This document shows, piece by piece, positions 8,083 to 17,038 of a stretch of DNA of 64,000 bases. Under the pieces are notes generated by a model that ran no database searches, was not told where the DNA came from, and saw only the letters and a program-made list of their open reading frames with translations. Numbering within the stretch: the stretch's first letter is position 1; each line of letters opens with the position of its first letter. The position numbers were made by a program, and so were the translations under genes. This stretch comes from Kribbella sp. ALI-6-A. GTDB taxonomy: Bacteria > Actinomycetota > Actinomycetes > Propionibacteriales > Kribbellaceae. The stretch lies in NCBI RefSeq assembly GCF_001984195.1, contig NZ_MTQN01000005.1, positions 124,001-188,000 of the forward strand, read 5' to 3'.

Positions 8083-9824
8083 CGCAGCACCGCCTCGGCG
8101 TACGCCGCGTCCTCGGACGCCAGCTCGGCATGCGTGCCCACAGCAACCACAACCCCATCGGCCAGCACCACCACCCGATGCATCTTGCCCAGCAACGCCG
8201 GACTGCTGGTCAGCACCAGCGTCCCCAGCGACGGCACCGCACGAGCCTCCACCAGCCCTTCGGCCAAGACCTCCTCGGTCACCGCGTCCACCGCAGTACT
8301 GGGATCGTGCAGCACGAGCACAGGCGGCTCAGCAAGCAGCGCGCGAGCCAGACCCAGCCGCTGCCGCTGCCCGCCCGACAGCGTCCGCCCCCGATCGGTC
8401 AGCGGATGGTCCAACCCATCAGCATGCGCATCGATCACGTCAGTCGCCGCAGCAGCGACCACGACCTCCCGCAGCCGCCCCTCATCCGCCTCCGAACCGG
8501 CCAGCAGGTTGCTCCGCAACGTCCCTTCGAACAGGTCCGTGTCGTGCTGCTCGACCAGCACGGACCGCCGCAGCAGATCGATGTCCAGCTCCTCCATCGC
8601 CAGTCCGCCCACGGCCACCGTCCCCTCATGCTCCGGCGCCCTGCCGGAAACGACCGCCAGCAAGGCATCCGCGTCCCGCGGGTCGTAGCAGAGCACCCCG
8701 ACCAGCTCACCCCGCCGCACCGCCAGACTCACCCCATCCAGCGACTTGTGCCGGACCTCCGACAGCTCGAGCAGCGGCGCGGATGGATCCACCGACACGG
8801 CCGACCCCGTCACTCTCAAAGGCGCCGACCCCAGCACCGAAGCCAGCCGGCCCGCCGACGCCTTCGCCATCGCCAGCACCTGGCTGACGTACCCCAGCGT
8901 GCTCACCGGCTCCGCGACGAACTGCGCCAGTCCCACCACGGTGATCAGCTCCCCGATGCTGATCCGCCCGTTCAACGCGAACCACCCGGCCACACCGGCC
9001 ACCGCCGCCAGCAGCAACCCACTGGCGGCCATGGTGACCCCGTCCTGCAGCCCGTTGGTCGACGCAGCCTTCAGCGTGGCCTGCAGAGTCGCCTGACTCG
9101 ACCGCCGGTACCGCTCAGCCGCGTTGTGCTGCGCCCCGATCCCCCGCAACGCCCGCAACCCGCTCACCAAGTCGGTAGCCAGCGCCGTCGTACTGGCAAC
9201 CGACTCCTGCTGGTCAGACGTACGCCGAGTCAGCAGCGGCGACAGCGCCTGGATCCCCACCACCAGCAACGGCACTCCCACCAGTACGCCGACTCCGAGC
9301 GGCACGTCGATCAGCAGCAGCACCACCGACGACACGGCCAGCGCGGTCGAGGCGGCGATCCCGATCGCCAGCGCGCGCAGCACCAGCGCCGCCTTCTCGG
9401 CGTCCGACGTCGCGACCGAAAGCAGCTCGCCGGCCCGCATCCCGGTCCGGTGCCCGCGCGGATCCAGCACCCGCTGGGCGACCTCCAGCCGCAGCTGGTG
9501 CATCTCGTACTCGGCCGACCGCACGCCGTGCCGGGCACCGGTCCGCCACGCCGTCGACAGGACCGCGAAGAGCCCGACCATCATCACCACGCACCACACC
9601 AGCGGCTCCAGCCGGCCGGTCGAGACCGCGCGGTCGACGAAGATCCCGATCGTCACCGGGACGGCCGCCTCGGTCGCCTGGTGCAGCGACAGCCAGAACA
9701 CCCCGAGCGCGAGCCGCTTGCGATGCCGGCGGACGGCGCGGCGCAGCACCCGGCCGGCGGTGACCTCTTCCCCCACGGCGAACGTCACGAACAGGCCTTT
9801 CCATGGGCGGACGGAAGCAGACAA
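8079..9824 (-). CDS. ABC exporter half-transporter with degenerate ATP site but canonical LSGGQ
   Basis: 581 residues, TM domain then ATP-binding domain. Walker A is destroyed (LVGVLCYDPRDADALL near residue 376: no G-K-T/S), and the Walker B position reads LVLHDPSTAVD, with the catalytic Glu replaced by Pro. The signature LSGGQRQRLGLARALL is perfect. Together with the downstream partner, which has the opposite defects, exactly one complete composite ATP site can be built. First gene of a two-gene operon; the start ATG at 9824 is 182 bp from the divergent ROK gene. Confidence 0.9.
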   Translation of the reverse strand: MSASVRPWKGLFVTFAVGEEVTAGRVLRRAVRRHRKRLALGVFWLSLHQATEAAVPVTIGIFVDRAVSTGRLEPLVWCVVMMVGLFAVLSTAWRTGARHGVRSAEYEMHQLRLEVAQRVLDPRGHRTGMRAGELLSVATSDAEKAALVLRALAIGIAASTALAVSSVVLLLIDVPLGVGVLVGVPLLVVGIQALSPLLTRRTSDQQESVASTTALATDLVSGLRALRGIGAQHNAAERYRRSSQATLQATLKAASTNGLQDGVTMAASGLLLAAVAGVAGWFALNGRISIGELITVVGLAQFVAEPVSTLGYVSQVLAMAKASAGRLASVLGSAPLRVTGSAVSVDPSAPLLELSEVRHKSLDGVSLAVRRGELVGVLCYDPRDADALLAVVSGRAPEHEGTVAVGGLAMEELDIDLLRRSVLVEQHDTDLFEGTLRSNLLAGSEADEGRLREVVVAAAATDVIDAHADGLDHPLTDRGRTLSGGQRQRLGLARALLAEPPVLVLHDPSTAVDAVTEEVLAEGLVEARAVPSLGTLVLTSSPALLGKMHRVVVLADGVVVAVGTHAELASEDAAYAEAVLR

Positions 9825-9929
9825 GTAAGCCCACCCTAACCTCCGCCGGGCCGGACCCTCGCCGAGCTGTCCACGAGTGCGGCCGACCGATTGACACCGC
9901 CGGGCCGGACCCGTACGGTCTCGCGGTAA

Positions 9930-9944
9930 TAGGAAACTTTCCTA
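9930..9944. promoter_or_regulatory. Palindromic operator before the ROK gene
   Basis: TAGGAAACTTTCCTA is a perfect 7-bp inverted repeat with a single central C. It lies 63 bp before the ROK repressor and 106 bp before the divergent ABC gene, in an AT-rich island of otherwise high-GC DNA. ROK repressors bind A/T-rich palindromes of this kind, so autoregulation and control of the sugar operon are likely. Confidence 0.65.
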
Positions 9945-10006
9945 ACAGTTGGCGGGAATCGGCACGGCACCCGCATCAGACGGCACAAGGAGGGCAGGGT
10001 TAGCTC

Positions 10007-11203
10007 ATGGCCAGTACACCCGGCACTCCCCGCCTGCTCCGCGCGATGAACGACCGCGCCGCTCTCGACCTGCTGCTCGCCCACGGACCGCTGTCCCGGA
10101 CGACGCTCGGCAACCTGACCGGCCTGTCCAAACCGACCGCCTCCCAGCTGCTGTCCCGCCTGGAGACCGCCGGCCTGGTCCGGCCCAGCGGCACCAGCGC
10201 CGGCCGGCCCGGCCCGAACGCGCAGCTCTACGAGATCAACGGCGGCATCGCGTACGTCGCGGGCCTGGACGTCACCCCTGCCCGGATCCGGTCGGCCGTC
10301 GCCGACCTGACCGGCAAGGTGGTCGGCCGGTACGAGCTGCCGACGCCCGGCCGCAGCGCCAAAGGCACCGTCGAGCGGGTGGTCAAGGCTGTCGAAGGCG
10401 CACTCGGCGAGGCGGGGCTGACCAAGGACCGTCTGCACCGCGTCGCGATCGGCACGCCGGGCGGTTTCGACCCGACCACCGGCCGGCTGCGCTACGCGAT
10501 GCACCTGCCGGGCTGGCACGCGCCACACCTGCTCGAAGAGCTCGCCGCCGCCATCGCCGTACCGCTGGACGTCGAGAACGACGTCAACCTGGCCGCTGTC
10601 GCCGAGCAGCGTGTCGGCCACGCCGCCGACAGCGACAACTTCGTCCTGCTCTGGGGCGAGGAGGGCATCGGTGCCGCGATCGTGATCAACGGCCGGCTGG
10701 TCCGGGGCGCGACCGGCGGTGCGGGCGAGGTCGCCTTCCTGCCCCTGCCCGGTACGCCGCTGGTCCGCAACGTCGGCCGCAACAACGCCGGCGGCTTCCA
10801 GGAACTGGCCGGTGGCGAACCCGTGCTGGCGCTGGCCAGGTCCCACGGCCTCAAAGCCCGTACGCCGGAAGCCGCGATCGCCGCCGCGCTGGACACCCCC
10901 GGCGCCGGTGACACGGTGCTGGCCGAGTTCGCGCACCGGCTGGCCGTCGGTCTGGCGGCCGTCGTCGCCGTCGTCGACCCCGAGCTGATCGTGCTGGCCG
11001 GGGGCGTGATCACCGCCGGCGGCGAACGGCTGCGCGGCCTGATCCAGGAGGAACTGGCCGAGCTGGCCGTTCCCCGCCCGCGGTTGCTGATGACCGCCGT
11101 ACCCAACGACCCGGTGCTGTCCGGGGCCCTGCAGTCCGCCCTGAGCATCACCCGCGACGAAGTCTTCGACACAGCCGGCCCGACGAGCGGGGGCGCCGAC
11201 TAA
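10007..11203 (+). CDS. ROK family transcriptional repressor
   Basis: 398 residues. N-terminal winged HTH (residues about 15-80: LLLAHGPLSRTTLGNLTGLSKPTASQLLSRLETAGLV) followed by a ROK sugar-kinase-like domain (DVTPARIRSAVADLTGKVVG, IGTPGGFDPTTG, DVENDVNLAAVAEQ, GGAGEVAFLPL). The CxCG-type zinc motif of active ROK kinases is absent, as in many repressors. It precedes a carbohydrate ABC operon by 88 bp and probably senses the imported sugar. RBS AAGGAGG lies 8-14 nt before the ATG, separated by GCAGGGTTAGCTC-like sequence. Confidence 0.9.
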   Translation: MASTPGTPRLLRAMNDRAALDLLLAHGPLSRTTLGNLTGLSKPTASQLLSRLETAGLVRPSGTSAGRPGPNAQLYEINGGIAYVAGLDVTPARIRSAVADLTGKVVGRYELPTPGRSAKGTVERVVKAVEGALGEAGLTKDRLHRVAIGTPGGFDPTTGRLRYAMHLPGWHAPHLLEELAAAIAVPLDVENDVNLAAVAEQRVGHAADSDNFVLLWGEEGIGAAIVINGRLVRGATGGAGEVAFLPLPGTPLVRNVGRNNAGGFQELAGGEPVLALARSHGLKARTPEAAIAAALDTPGAGDTVLAEFAHRLAVGLAAVVAVVDPELIVLAGGVITAGGERLRGLIQEELAELAVPRPRLLMTAVPNDPVLSGALQSALSITRDEVFDTAGPTSGGAD

Positions 11204-11291
11204 CCACCCGCACCACCCCGACACCACCCAACGGACAGGTCAGCGACCTGCTCCGGTGGATCCGTACGCGCCAGATCAGGGAGAAACCGTC

Positions 11292-12620
11292 ATGTCCCGA
11301 GTCCACAGGACCGCCCTCGCCGCCGTGGCGGTCGCGCTGCTCGCCACCGCCTGCACCGGTACGTCGAGCACGCCGCAGGCCAGCGACGACGCCACGAAGG
11401 AGACCACGATCACCTTCTGGCACGGCTGGTCCGCGCCCAGCGAGGCAGCCGCGATCGACGCCAACGTCAAGGCGTTCGAGGCCGCGCATCCCAACATCAA
11501 GGTCAAGGTCGTCGGCAACATCAACGACGACAAGATCAAGCAGGCCCTGCGTGCCGGCGGCCCGAACGCGCCGGACGTGGTCTCGTCGTTCACCACCGAC
11601 AACGTCGGCACGTTCTGCCGGTCGAAAGTGTTCGCCGATCTCGAGCCGTTCCTCGACAAGTCGACCATCGACCTGGACAAGACGTTTCCGAAGCCGCTGC
11701 AGGACTACACCCAGTTCGAGGGCACGCGCTGCACGCTGCCGCTGCTGAACGACGCGTACGGCCTGTACTACAACAAGGACGCGTTCAAGACCGCCGGCAT
11801 CACCGCGCCGCCGAGAACCTTGTCGGAGTTCGACGCGGTGGCCAAGAAGCTGACCAAACCCAAGGGCGACAGCTACTCCCAACTCGGCTTCATGCCGAAC
11901 TTCCACGGCTACGAGTCGACCACCACACATTTCGCGGCGCAGTGGAACCCGACGTACTTCACGCCGGAGGGCAAGTCCAACCTGGCCGGCGACCCGGCGT
12001 TCGGGCAGATGCTCACCTGGCAGAAGAACCTGGTCGCCGAGCTCGGCGGTTTCGCCAAGCTGGAGAGGTACCGGGCCACCTTCGGTGACGAGTTCGGCGC
12101 GAAGAACCCGTTCCACACCGGCCAGGTCGCGATGGCGATCGACGGCGAGTGGCGGCTCGGTATGGCCAAGGACGCCGGTACGACGTTCGAGATCGGCGTC
12201 GCGCCGTTCCCCGTGCCGGACGACCAGGCCGACAGCTACGGCAAGGGCTACCTGTCCGGCACGGTGATCGGGATCGCCGGCACCAGTGAGAAGCAGAACG
12301 CCGCGTGGGAGCTGGTCAAGTACATGACCACCGACACCGACGCCGTGGTGAGCTTCGCCAACGCGATTCACAACGTGCCGTCCACCCTGGAGGCGCTGAA
12401 GTCGCCCAAGCTGCAGGCCGACGAGAACTTCAAGGTGTTCCTGCGGATCGCCCAGCACCCGAAGAGCAGCACCACCCCGGCCAGCCCGAACGGCGGCGCG
12501 TACCAGCTCACCCTGCAGGACTTCGGCTTCGCCTTCGAGTCCGGCAAGCAGACCGACCTGGCCGGCGGCCTGGCGAAAACCGACCAGCAGATCGACAAGG
12601 ACCTCGCGCAGGCCAAGTGA
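11292..12620 (+). CDS. Carbohydrate ABC transporter substrate-binding lipoprotein
   Basis: 442 residues. Lipoprotein signal: basic start MSRVHRTA, hydrophobic run, lipobox LLATAC with Cys near residue 21. The mature part is a family-1 solute-binding fold (ETTITFWHGWSAPSE, PNIKVKVVG, LPLLNDAYGLYYNKDAFK, GQVAMAIDGEWRLG). Start ATG 11292 has GGGAG at the right distance. First gene of the operon after the ROK repressor, overlapping the next start by one base of the stop (ATGA). It catches an extracellular oligosaccharide or glycoside; the GH4 and kinase genes downstream point to a beta-glucoside-like ligand. Confidence 0.92.
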   Translation: MSRVHRTALAAVAVALLATACTGTSSTPQASDDATKETTITFWHGWSAPSEAAAIDANVKAFEAAHPNIKVKVVGNINDDKIKQALRAGGPNAPDVVSSFTTDNVGTFCRSKVFADLEPFLDKSTIDLDKTFPKPLQDYTQFEGTRCTLPLLNDAYGLYYNKDAFKTAGITAPPRTLSEFDAVAKKLTKPKGDSYSQLGFMPNFHGYESTTTHFAAQWNPTYFTPEGKSNLAGDPAFGQMLTWQKNLVAELGGFAKLERYRATFGDEFGAKNPFHTGQVAMAIDGEWRLGMAKDAGTTFEIGVAPFPVPDDQADSYGKGYLSGTVIGIAGTSEKQNAAWELVKYMTTDTDAVVSFANAIHNVPSTLEALKSPKLQADENFKVFLRIAQHPKSSTTPASPNGGAYQLTLQDFGFAFESGKQTDLAGGLAKTDQQIDKDLAQAK

Positions 12621-13585
12621 TGACAACCGCCTCCTCCGTGGTGAAGTCCGGCCCCGGCCTGCGCGGCAAGCAGCGCCGCGACCGGCTCCGCATCCTGGCC
12701 TTCCTGTCGCCGTGGCTGATCGGCGTCAGCGTCTTCTTCCTCTACCCGCTGATCTCGACCGTCTACTTCAGCTTCATGAAGTACGACGGGTTCACGCCGC
12801 CGACCTGGACCGGACTGAAGAACTGGAGCTACGTCTTCACCGACTACCCGTTCTTCTGGCCGGCCCTGCGCAACACCCTGTGGCTGGTGATCGTGATGGT
12901 CACCCTGCGGGTGCTGTTCGGCCTGGGCATCGGCCTGCTGATCACCAAGGTGAAGACCGGTGCCGGGTTCTTCCGGACCGCCTTCTACCTGCCGTACCTG
13001 GCACCGCCGGTGGCCGCGACGATGGCGTTCGCGTTCCTGCTCAACCCGGGAACCGGACCGGTGAACAACATTCTCGGCAGCATCGGCCTGCCGCAACCGG
13101 GCTGGTTCAACGACCCGGCCTGGTCGAAGCCGGCATTGACACTGCTGGCGTTGTGGGGCATCGGCGACCTGATGGTGATCTTCATGGCCTCCCTGCTCGA
13201 CGTACCGCAGGACCAGTACGAGGCCGCGTCGCTGGACGGCGCCGGGGCGTGGCAGAAGTTCCGGTACGTGACGTTGCCGAACATCTCGCCGATCGTGCTG
13301 TTCGCGGTGGTCACCGGAATCATCCAAACCATGCAGTACTACACCCAGCCACTGGTCGCCGGGAAGGTCGCCAGTGGGGTGATCGGTGGCTCAGGGCAAC
13401 AGTTCCAGCCCGGCTATCCGGAGAACTCCACGCTGACGTTGCCGCAGCTGGTCTACAACCTCGGTTTCCAGCGGTTCGACACCGGTGGGGCGAGCGTGGT
13501 CGCGCTGGTGCTGTTCGCCCTCGCGATGCTGTTCACCGCTTTGCTGATGCGCCGCCGCAGCGGCTTCCTGGGCACGGACGACTGA
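12620..13585 (+). CDS. Carbohydrate ABC transporter permease (MalF type)
   Basis: 321 residues, six TM helices. The EAA loop that docks the ATPase is clear: YEAASLDGAGAWQKFRYVTLPNISP. Start ATG overlaps the previous stop as ATGA, so translation is coupled. No ATPase gene is in the operon; as is common in actinobacteria the permeases probably share a housekeeping MsiK-type ATPase encoded elsewhere. Confidence 0.93.
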   Translation: MTTASSVVKSGPGLRGKQRRDRLRILAFLSPWLIGVSVFFLYPLISTVYFSFMKYDGFTPPTWTGLKNWSYVFTDYPFFWPALRNTLWLVIVMVTLRVLFGLGIGLLITKVKTGAGFFRTAFYLPYLAPPVAATMAFAFLLNPGTGPVNNILGSIGLPQPGWFNDPAWSKPALTLLALWGIGDLMVIFMASLLDVPQDQYEAASLDGAGAWQKFRYVTLPNISPIVLFAVVTGIIQTMQYYTQPLVAGKVASGVIGGSGQQFQPGYPENSTLTLPQLVYNLGFQRFDTGGASVVALVLFALAMLFTALLMRRRSGFLGTDD

Positions 13586-13598
13586 GGAGTCTGCCGAG

Positions 13599-14486
13599 AT
13601 GACGATGACGACTTCCCTGACCGCCCCGGTCGGCCTGACCGCGGCGGGGCGCACCGCACGGCGTACCAGGGCACTGCACTGGATCGCCGTGCACTCGCTC
13701 GCGATCGCGGCCGCGTTGTTCTTCGTGCTGCCGTTCGTGTTCGTCGCACTGACCGCGCTGATGAGCGACCAGCAGGCGCTGACCCGCAACCTCTGGCCGG
13801 ACAGCTGGCACTGGGAGAACCTGCGCACGGTCTGGGAGACTCCGGGCTTCCTGACCTGGTGGAAGAACACCCTCCTGTATGCCGGACTCGGCACCGCGCT
13901 CACCTTGCTGTCGAGCATCCCGGTCGCGTACGCGCTGGCCCGGTTCAGGTTCCGCGGCCGCAACCTGGCACTGATGCTGGTGATCGCGACGATGATGCTG
14001 CCGCCCCAGGTGGTGATCGTGCCGATGTACCTGTTCTGGGCCAAGCAGCTGCACCTGTCCGGGACGCTGTGGCCGCTGATCATCCCGATGGCCTTCACCG
14101 ACGCGTTCACGATCTTCCTGCTGCGCCAGTTCCTGCTGACCATCCCGAAGGACTACGTCGACGCCGCCAAGGTGGACGGCTGCGGCGAGTTCAAGGCGCT
14201 GGTCCGGATCGTGCTGCCGATGGCCCGGCCGGCCATCGCGGCGGTCGCGCTGTTCCAGTTCTTCTACTGCTGGAACGACTACTTCGGCCCGCAGATCTAC
14301 GCCTCGGAGAACCCGGCAGCCTGGACCTTGAGCTACGGCCTGGAGTCCTTCAAGGGTGCCCACCACACCAACTGGAACCTCACCATGGCCGCCACCTTGC
14401 TGGTGATGGCGCCGGTGATCATCCTGTTCTTCTTCGCCCAAAAGGCCTTCATCGAAGGCGTCACACTCACAGGGGTCAAAGGTTGA
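13599..14486 (+). CDS. Carbohydrate ABC transporter permease (MalG type)
   Basis: 295 residues with six TM helices and the EAA loop VDAAKVDGCGEFKALVRIVLPMARP. It follows the MalF-type gene by 13 bp with a GAGG sequence before the ATG, and its stop overlaps the TTG start of the GH4 gene. Pairs with the upstream permease to form the membrane channel. Confidence 0.93.
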   Translation: MTMTTSLTAPVGLTAAGRTARRTRALHWIAVHSLAIAAALFFVLPFVFVALTALMSDQQALTRNLWPDSWHWENLRTVWETPGFLTWWKNTLLYAGLGTALTLLSSIPVAYALARFRFRGRNLALMLVIATMMLPPQVVIVPMYLFWAKQLHLSGTLWPLIIPMAFTDAFTIFLLRQFLLTIPKDYVDAAKVDGCGEFKALVRIVLPMARPAIAAVALFQFFYCWNDYFGPQIYASENPAAWTLSYGLESFKGAHHTNWNLTMAATLLVMAPVIILFFFAQKAFIEGVTLTGVKG

Positions 14487-15736
14487 AACTCACAGTCGTA
14501 GGCGGCGGATCCACCTACACGCCCGAGCTCGTCGACGGGTTCGCCCGGCTGCGTGACTCGCTGCCCGTGGACGAACTCGTCCTGGTCGACCCGGCCACCG
14601 ACCGGCTCGAGCTGGTCGGCGGTCTCGCCCAGCGGATCTTCGCCAAACAAGGACATCCCGGCCGGGTCACCACGACCGGCGACCTGGACGCGGCCATCGA
14701 CGGCGCGGACGCCGTACTGCTGCAGCTGCGCGTCGGCGGCCAGGCCGCCCGGAACGAGGACGAGACCTGGCCGCTGGAGTGCGGCTGCGTCGGGCAGGAG
14801 ACGACCGGCGCCGGCGGGTTGGCCAAGGCGCTGCGGACGGTGCCCGTCGTCCTGGACATCGCGGAGAAGGTGCGCGCGTCGAACCCGGACGCCTGGATCA
14901 TCGACTTCACCAACCCGGTCGGCATCGTCACGCGGGCGCTGCTGTCCGAGGGGCACAAGGCCGTCGGGCTGTGCAACGTGGCGATCGGGTTCCAGCGGCG
15001 GTTCGCCCGGCTGCTCGGAGTCACGCCGGAGCAGGTCGCGCTCGACCACGTCGGGCTCAACCACCTGACTTGGGAGCGCGCCGTCCGGGTCGACGGGGTC
15101 GACCGGTTGCCGTCGCTGCTGTCGGAGCATGTCGGCGAGCTCGCGGCTGACTTGAAGTTGCCGCCGGAGTTGCTGCTGCAGCTGGGCGTCGTACCGTCGT
15201 ACTACCTGCGCTACTTCTACGCTCACGACGAGGTGGTGCGCGAACTGCTGGAGAAGCCGTCGCGGGCCGCCGAGGTCGCGGCGATCGAGAAGCAGTTGCT
15301 CGACCTGTACGCCGATCCGTCGCTGGACGAGAAGCCCGCCCTGCTGGAGCAGCGCGGCGGCGCGTACTACTCGGAGGCCGCGGTCGCGCTGGCGTCGTCC
15401 CTGCTGAACGACACCGGTGACGTGCAGGTCGTCAACACGCTCAACAACGGCGCACTGCCCTTCCTGCCCGACGACGCGGTGATCGAGGTCCCCGCCATGG
15501 TCGGAGCCAACGGGACGACGCCGCTGCCGATCTCACCCCTCGAACCGTTGTACGCCGGACTGGTGGCGAACGTGACGGCGTACGAGAATCTGGCGCTGGA
15601 GGCAGCTCTGAAGGGTGGTGCGGACCGCGTGTTCACGGCATTGCTGGCGCATCCCCTGATCGGGCAGATCGAGTACGCCCGGGCGCTCACCGACAAGCTG
15701 ATCGCGCACAACCGCGAGCACCTGCCATGGGCGTGA
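14483..15736 (+). CDS. GH4 family glycosidase (6-phospho-beta-glucosidase type)
   Basis: 417 residues starting at TTG 14483, which overlaps the permease stop (TTGA). GH4 enzymes use NAD and a divalent metal to break glycosidic bonds by oxidation-elimination. Seen: N-terminal dinucleotide fold KLTVVGGGSTYTPELV, the DxAD strand DGADAVLLQLRVGG, the metal Cys in GLCNVAIGFQRR and the metal His in VGLNHLTWER, and the FTNPVGIVTRAL block. The set resembles LicH/BglT 6-phospho-beta-glucosidases more than alpha-specific GH4 members. The substrate would be cytoplasmic and, by family, 6-phosphorylated, yet there is no PTS here; the adjacent kinase may supply the phosphate. Confidence 0.88.
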   Translation: MKLTVVGGGSTYTPELVDGFARLRDSLPVDELVLVDPATDRLELVGGLAQRIFAKQGHPGRVTTTGDLDAAIDGADAVLLQLRVGGQAARNEDETWPLECGCVGQETTGAGGLAKALRTVPVVLDIAEKVRASNPDAWIIDFTNPVGIVTRALLSEGHKAVGLCNVAIGFQRRFARLLGVTPEQVALDHVGLNHLTWERAVRVDGVDRLPSLLSEHVGELAADLKLPPELLLQLGVVPSYYLRYFYAHDEVVRELLEKPSRAAEVAAIEKQLLDLYADPSLDEKPALLEQRGGAYYSEAAVALASSLLNDTGDVQVVNTLNNGALPFLPDDAVIEVPAMVGANGTTPLPISPLEPLYAGLVANVTAYENLALEAALKGGADRVFTALLAHPLIGQIEYARALTDKLIAHNREHLPWA

Positions 15737-16857
15737 CCGAGGCGTTCGAGGCCGAGGCCCTCCAGGCACCTCTGATTCCTGGCGGCGTGCTCGCCTTCGA
15801 CGCCGGCAACAGCAAAACCGACGTCGCCCTGGTCGCCGCCGACGGCACAGTCCTCGGCACCGCCCGGGGCGGCGGCTTCGAGCCCCACCTCATCGGCGCG
15901 CAAGCAGCCGTCGACGGCCTCGCCCCCTTGGTCGCGGCGGCAGCCCGGGCCGCCGGCTTCGCCGTCGACAGGGCGGGCCCAGGCGCCGCCGTCGCCGAAG
16001 GCGGCCGGCGATTCGGGGCGACCGGCTCCTCCCCCCTCACCCTCCCCGCCGCCGAAGGCGGCGTGCCTTTGGTGGAACAGATCTCGGCGTGCCTGGCGAA
16101 CGCCGATCTCCCCATCGAGGAGGAGCGGTTGGCCGATGCCTTCCGCTCGTACGGCTGGGCCTCCCGGGTGCACGTCGCCAACGACACCTTCGCTCTGCTC
16201 CGGGCCGGGATCGACGAGCCGCGCGGGGTCGCGGTGGTCTGCGGCGCCGGGATCAACTGCTGCGGCCTGCTGCCCGACGGCCGGACGGCGCGCTTCCCCG
16301 CGGTCGGCAAGATCTCCGGCGACTGGGGCGGCGGTCAGCAGCTTGCCGAGGAGGCGATCTGGGCCGCCGCCCGCGCGGACGACGGCCGCGGACCGGCGAC
16401 CGCGCTGAAAACCGCCCTGCCTCAGCACTACGGCGTCCGCTCGATGACCGAGCTGATCGAAGCGATGCACCTCGGCGGCATTCCCGTCGTCAGCCGCCTG
16501 GAAGCGGTACCCGTTCTCTTCCAGGTCGCCACCGCCGGCGACGAGGTCGCGACCGCGATCGTGCACCGCCAGGCAGAGGAGATCGTCGCGATGGCCACCG
16601 TCGCGCTGCGCCGCCTCGACCTGCTCGACGTCCCGACGCCGGTGATCCTCGGCGGCGGCGTGCTCACCGCCAACCACCCGCTGCTGCTGCGCCAGATCAC
16701 CGCGCAACTCGCCGCCGCGGCACCGCACGCGATCCCCCAGATCGTCGAGGTCCCACCCGTCGTCGGGGCCATCCTGCTCGGCCTCGACCACACCGAAGCC
16801 GGCCCGGAAGCCCACCGGGCGATCCGGACGACGTACCGGACGAATCCTCCCGCCTGA
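15727..16857 (+). CDS. BadF/BadG-type sugar kinase (N-acetylglucosamine kinase-like)
   Basis: 376 residues; ASKHA-fold kinase. Phosphate loops: VLAFDAGNSKTDVALV near the N-terminus, VVCGAGINCCGLLPDG and KISGDWGGGQQLAEEA in the middle, VILGGGVL for adenosine. It overlaps the GH4 gene by 10 bp. The protein is longer than its relatives because residues about 80-115 form a low-complexity insert (GAAVAEGG...LPAAEGG) encoded by DNA with a repeated 12-mer and small hairpins (15968-16070). Likely phosphorylates the sugar or glycoside brought in by this operon. Start ATG 15727 overlaps the GH4 stop. A hairpin terminator ends the operon. Confidence 0.85.
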   Translation: MGVTEAFEAEALQAPLIPGGVLAFDAGNSKTDVALVAADGTVLGTARGGGFEPHLIGAQAAVDGLAPLVAAAARAAGFAVDRAGPGAAVAEGGRRFGATGSSPLTLPAAEGGVPLVEQISACLANADLPIEEERLADAFRSYGWASRVHVANDTFALLRAGIDEPRGVAVVCGAGINCCGLLPDGRTARFPAVGKISGDWGGGQQLAEEAIWAAARADDGRGPATALKTALPQHYGVRSMTELIEAMHLGGIPVVSRLEAVPVLFQVATAGDEVATAIVHRQAEEIVAMATVALRRLDLLDVPTPVILGGGVLTANHPLLLRQITAQLAAAAPHAIPQIVEVPPVVGAILLGLDHTEAGPEAHRAIRTTYRTNPPA

Positions 16858-16872
16858 CCGCCGAGTACCTCC

Positions 16873-16913
16873 ACGGCCGCCGTACCCACCGGGTACGGCG
16901 GCCGTAGTTTTTG
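16873..16913 (+). terminator. Rho-independent terminator of the ROK/ABC/GH4 operon
   Basis: ACGGCCGCCGTACCC pairs perfectly with GGGTACGGCGGCCGT (15 bp, ACC loop) and is followed by AGTTTTTG, one of the few T runs in the window. Confidence 0.88.
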
Positions 16914-16968
16914 TTCCCAAAACAATTTCGCCTGTAACACCCATGACATCTTGCCTACTTCGTGGGTT

Positions 16969-16974
16969 TATGTT
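16969..16974 (+). promoter_or_regulatory. Putative -10 box for the GntP operon
   Basis: TATGTT in an AT-rich stretch 65 bp before the GntP start. A GTG at 16981 follows after 6 nt, the leaderless spacing, but that frame does not lead into GntP; transcription may start there and give a 58-nt leader. No clear -35 box at the standard distance. Confidence 0.35.
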
Positions 16975-17038
16975 CACATTGTGAGCAGCCCGCCCAACGG
17001 CTCGTCCCAGGCCGTCGATCCCCCCGAAGGACCAGCCC

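Noticed and set aside
8130-9839. 569-codon plus-strand frame opposite the ABC gene
   Set aside because: His/Gln/Arg-rich antisense frame; the minus-strand gene has clear ABC motifs.
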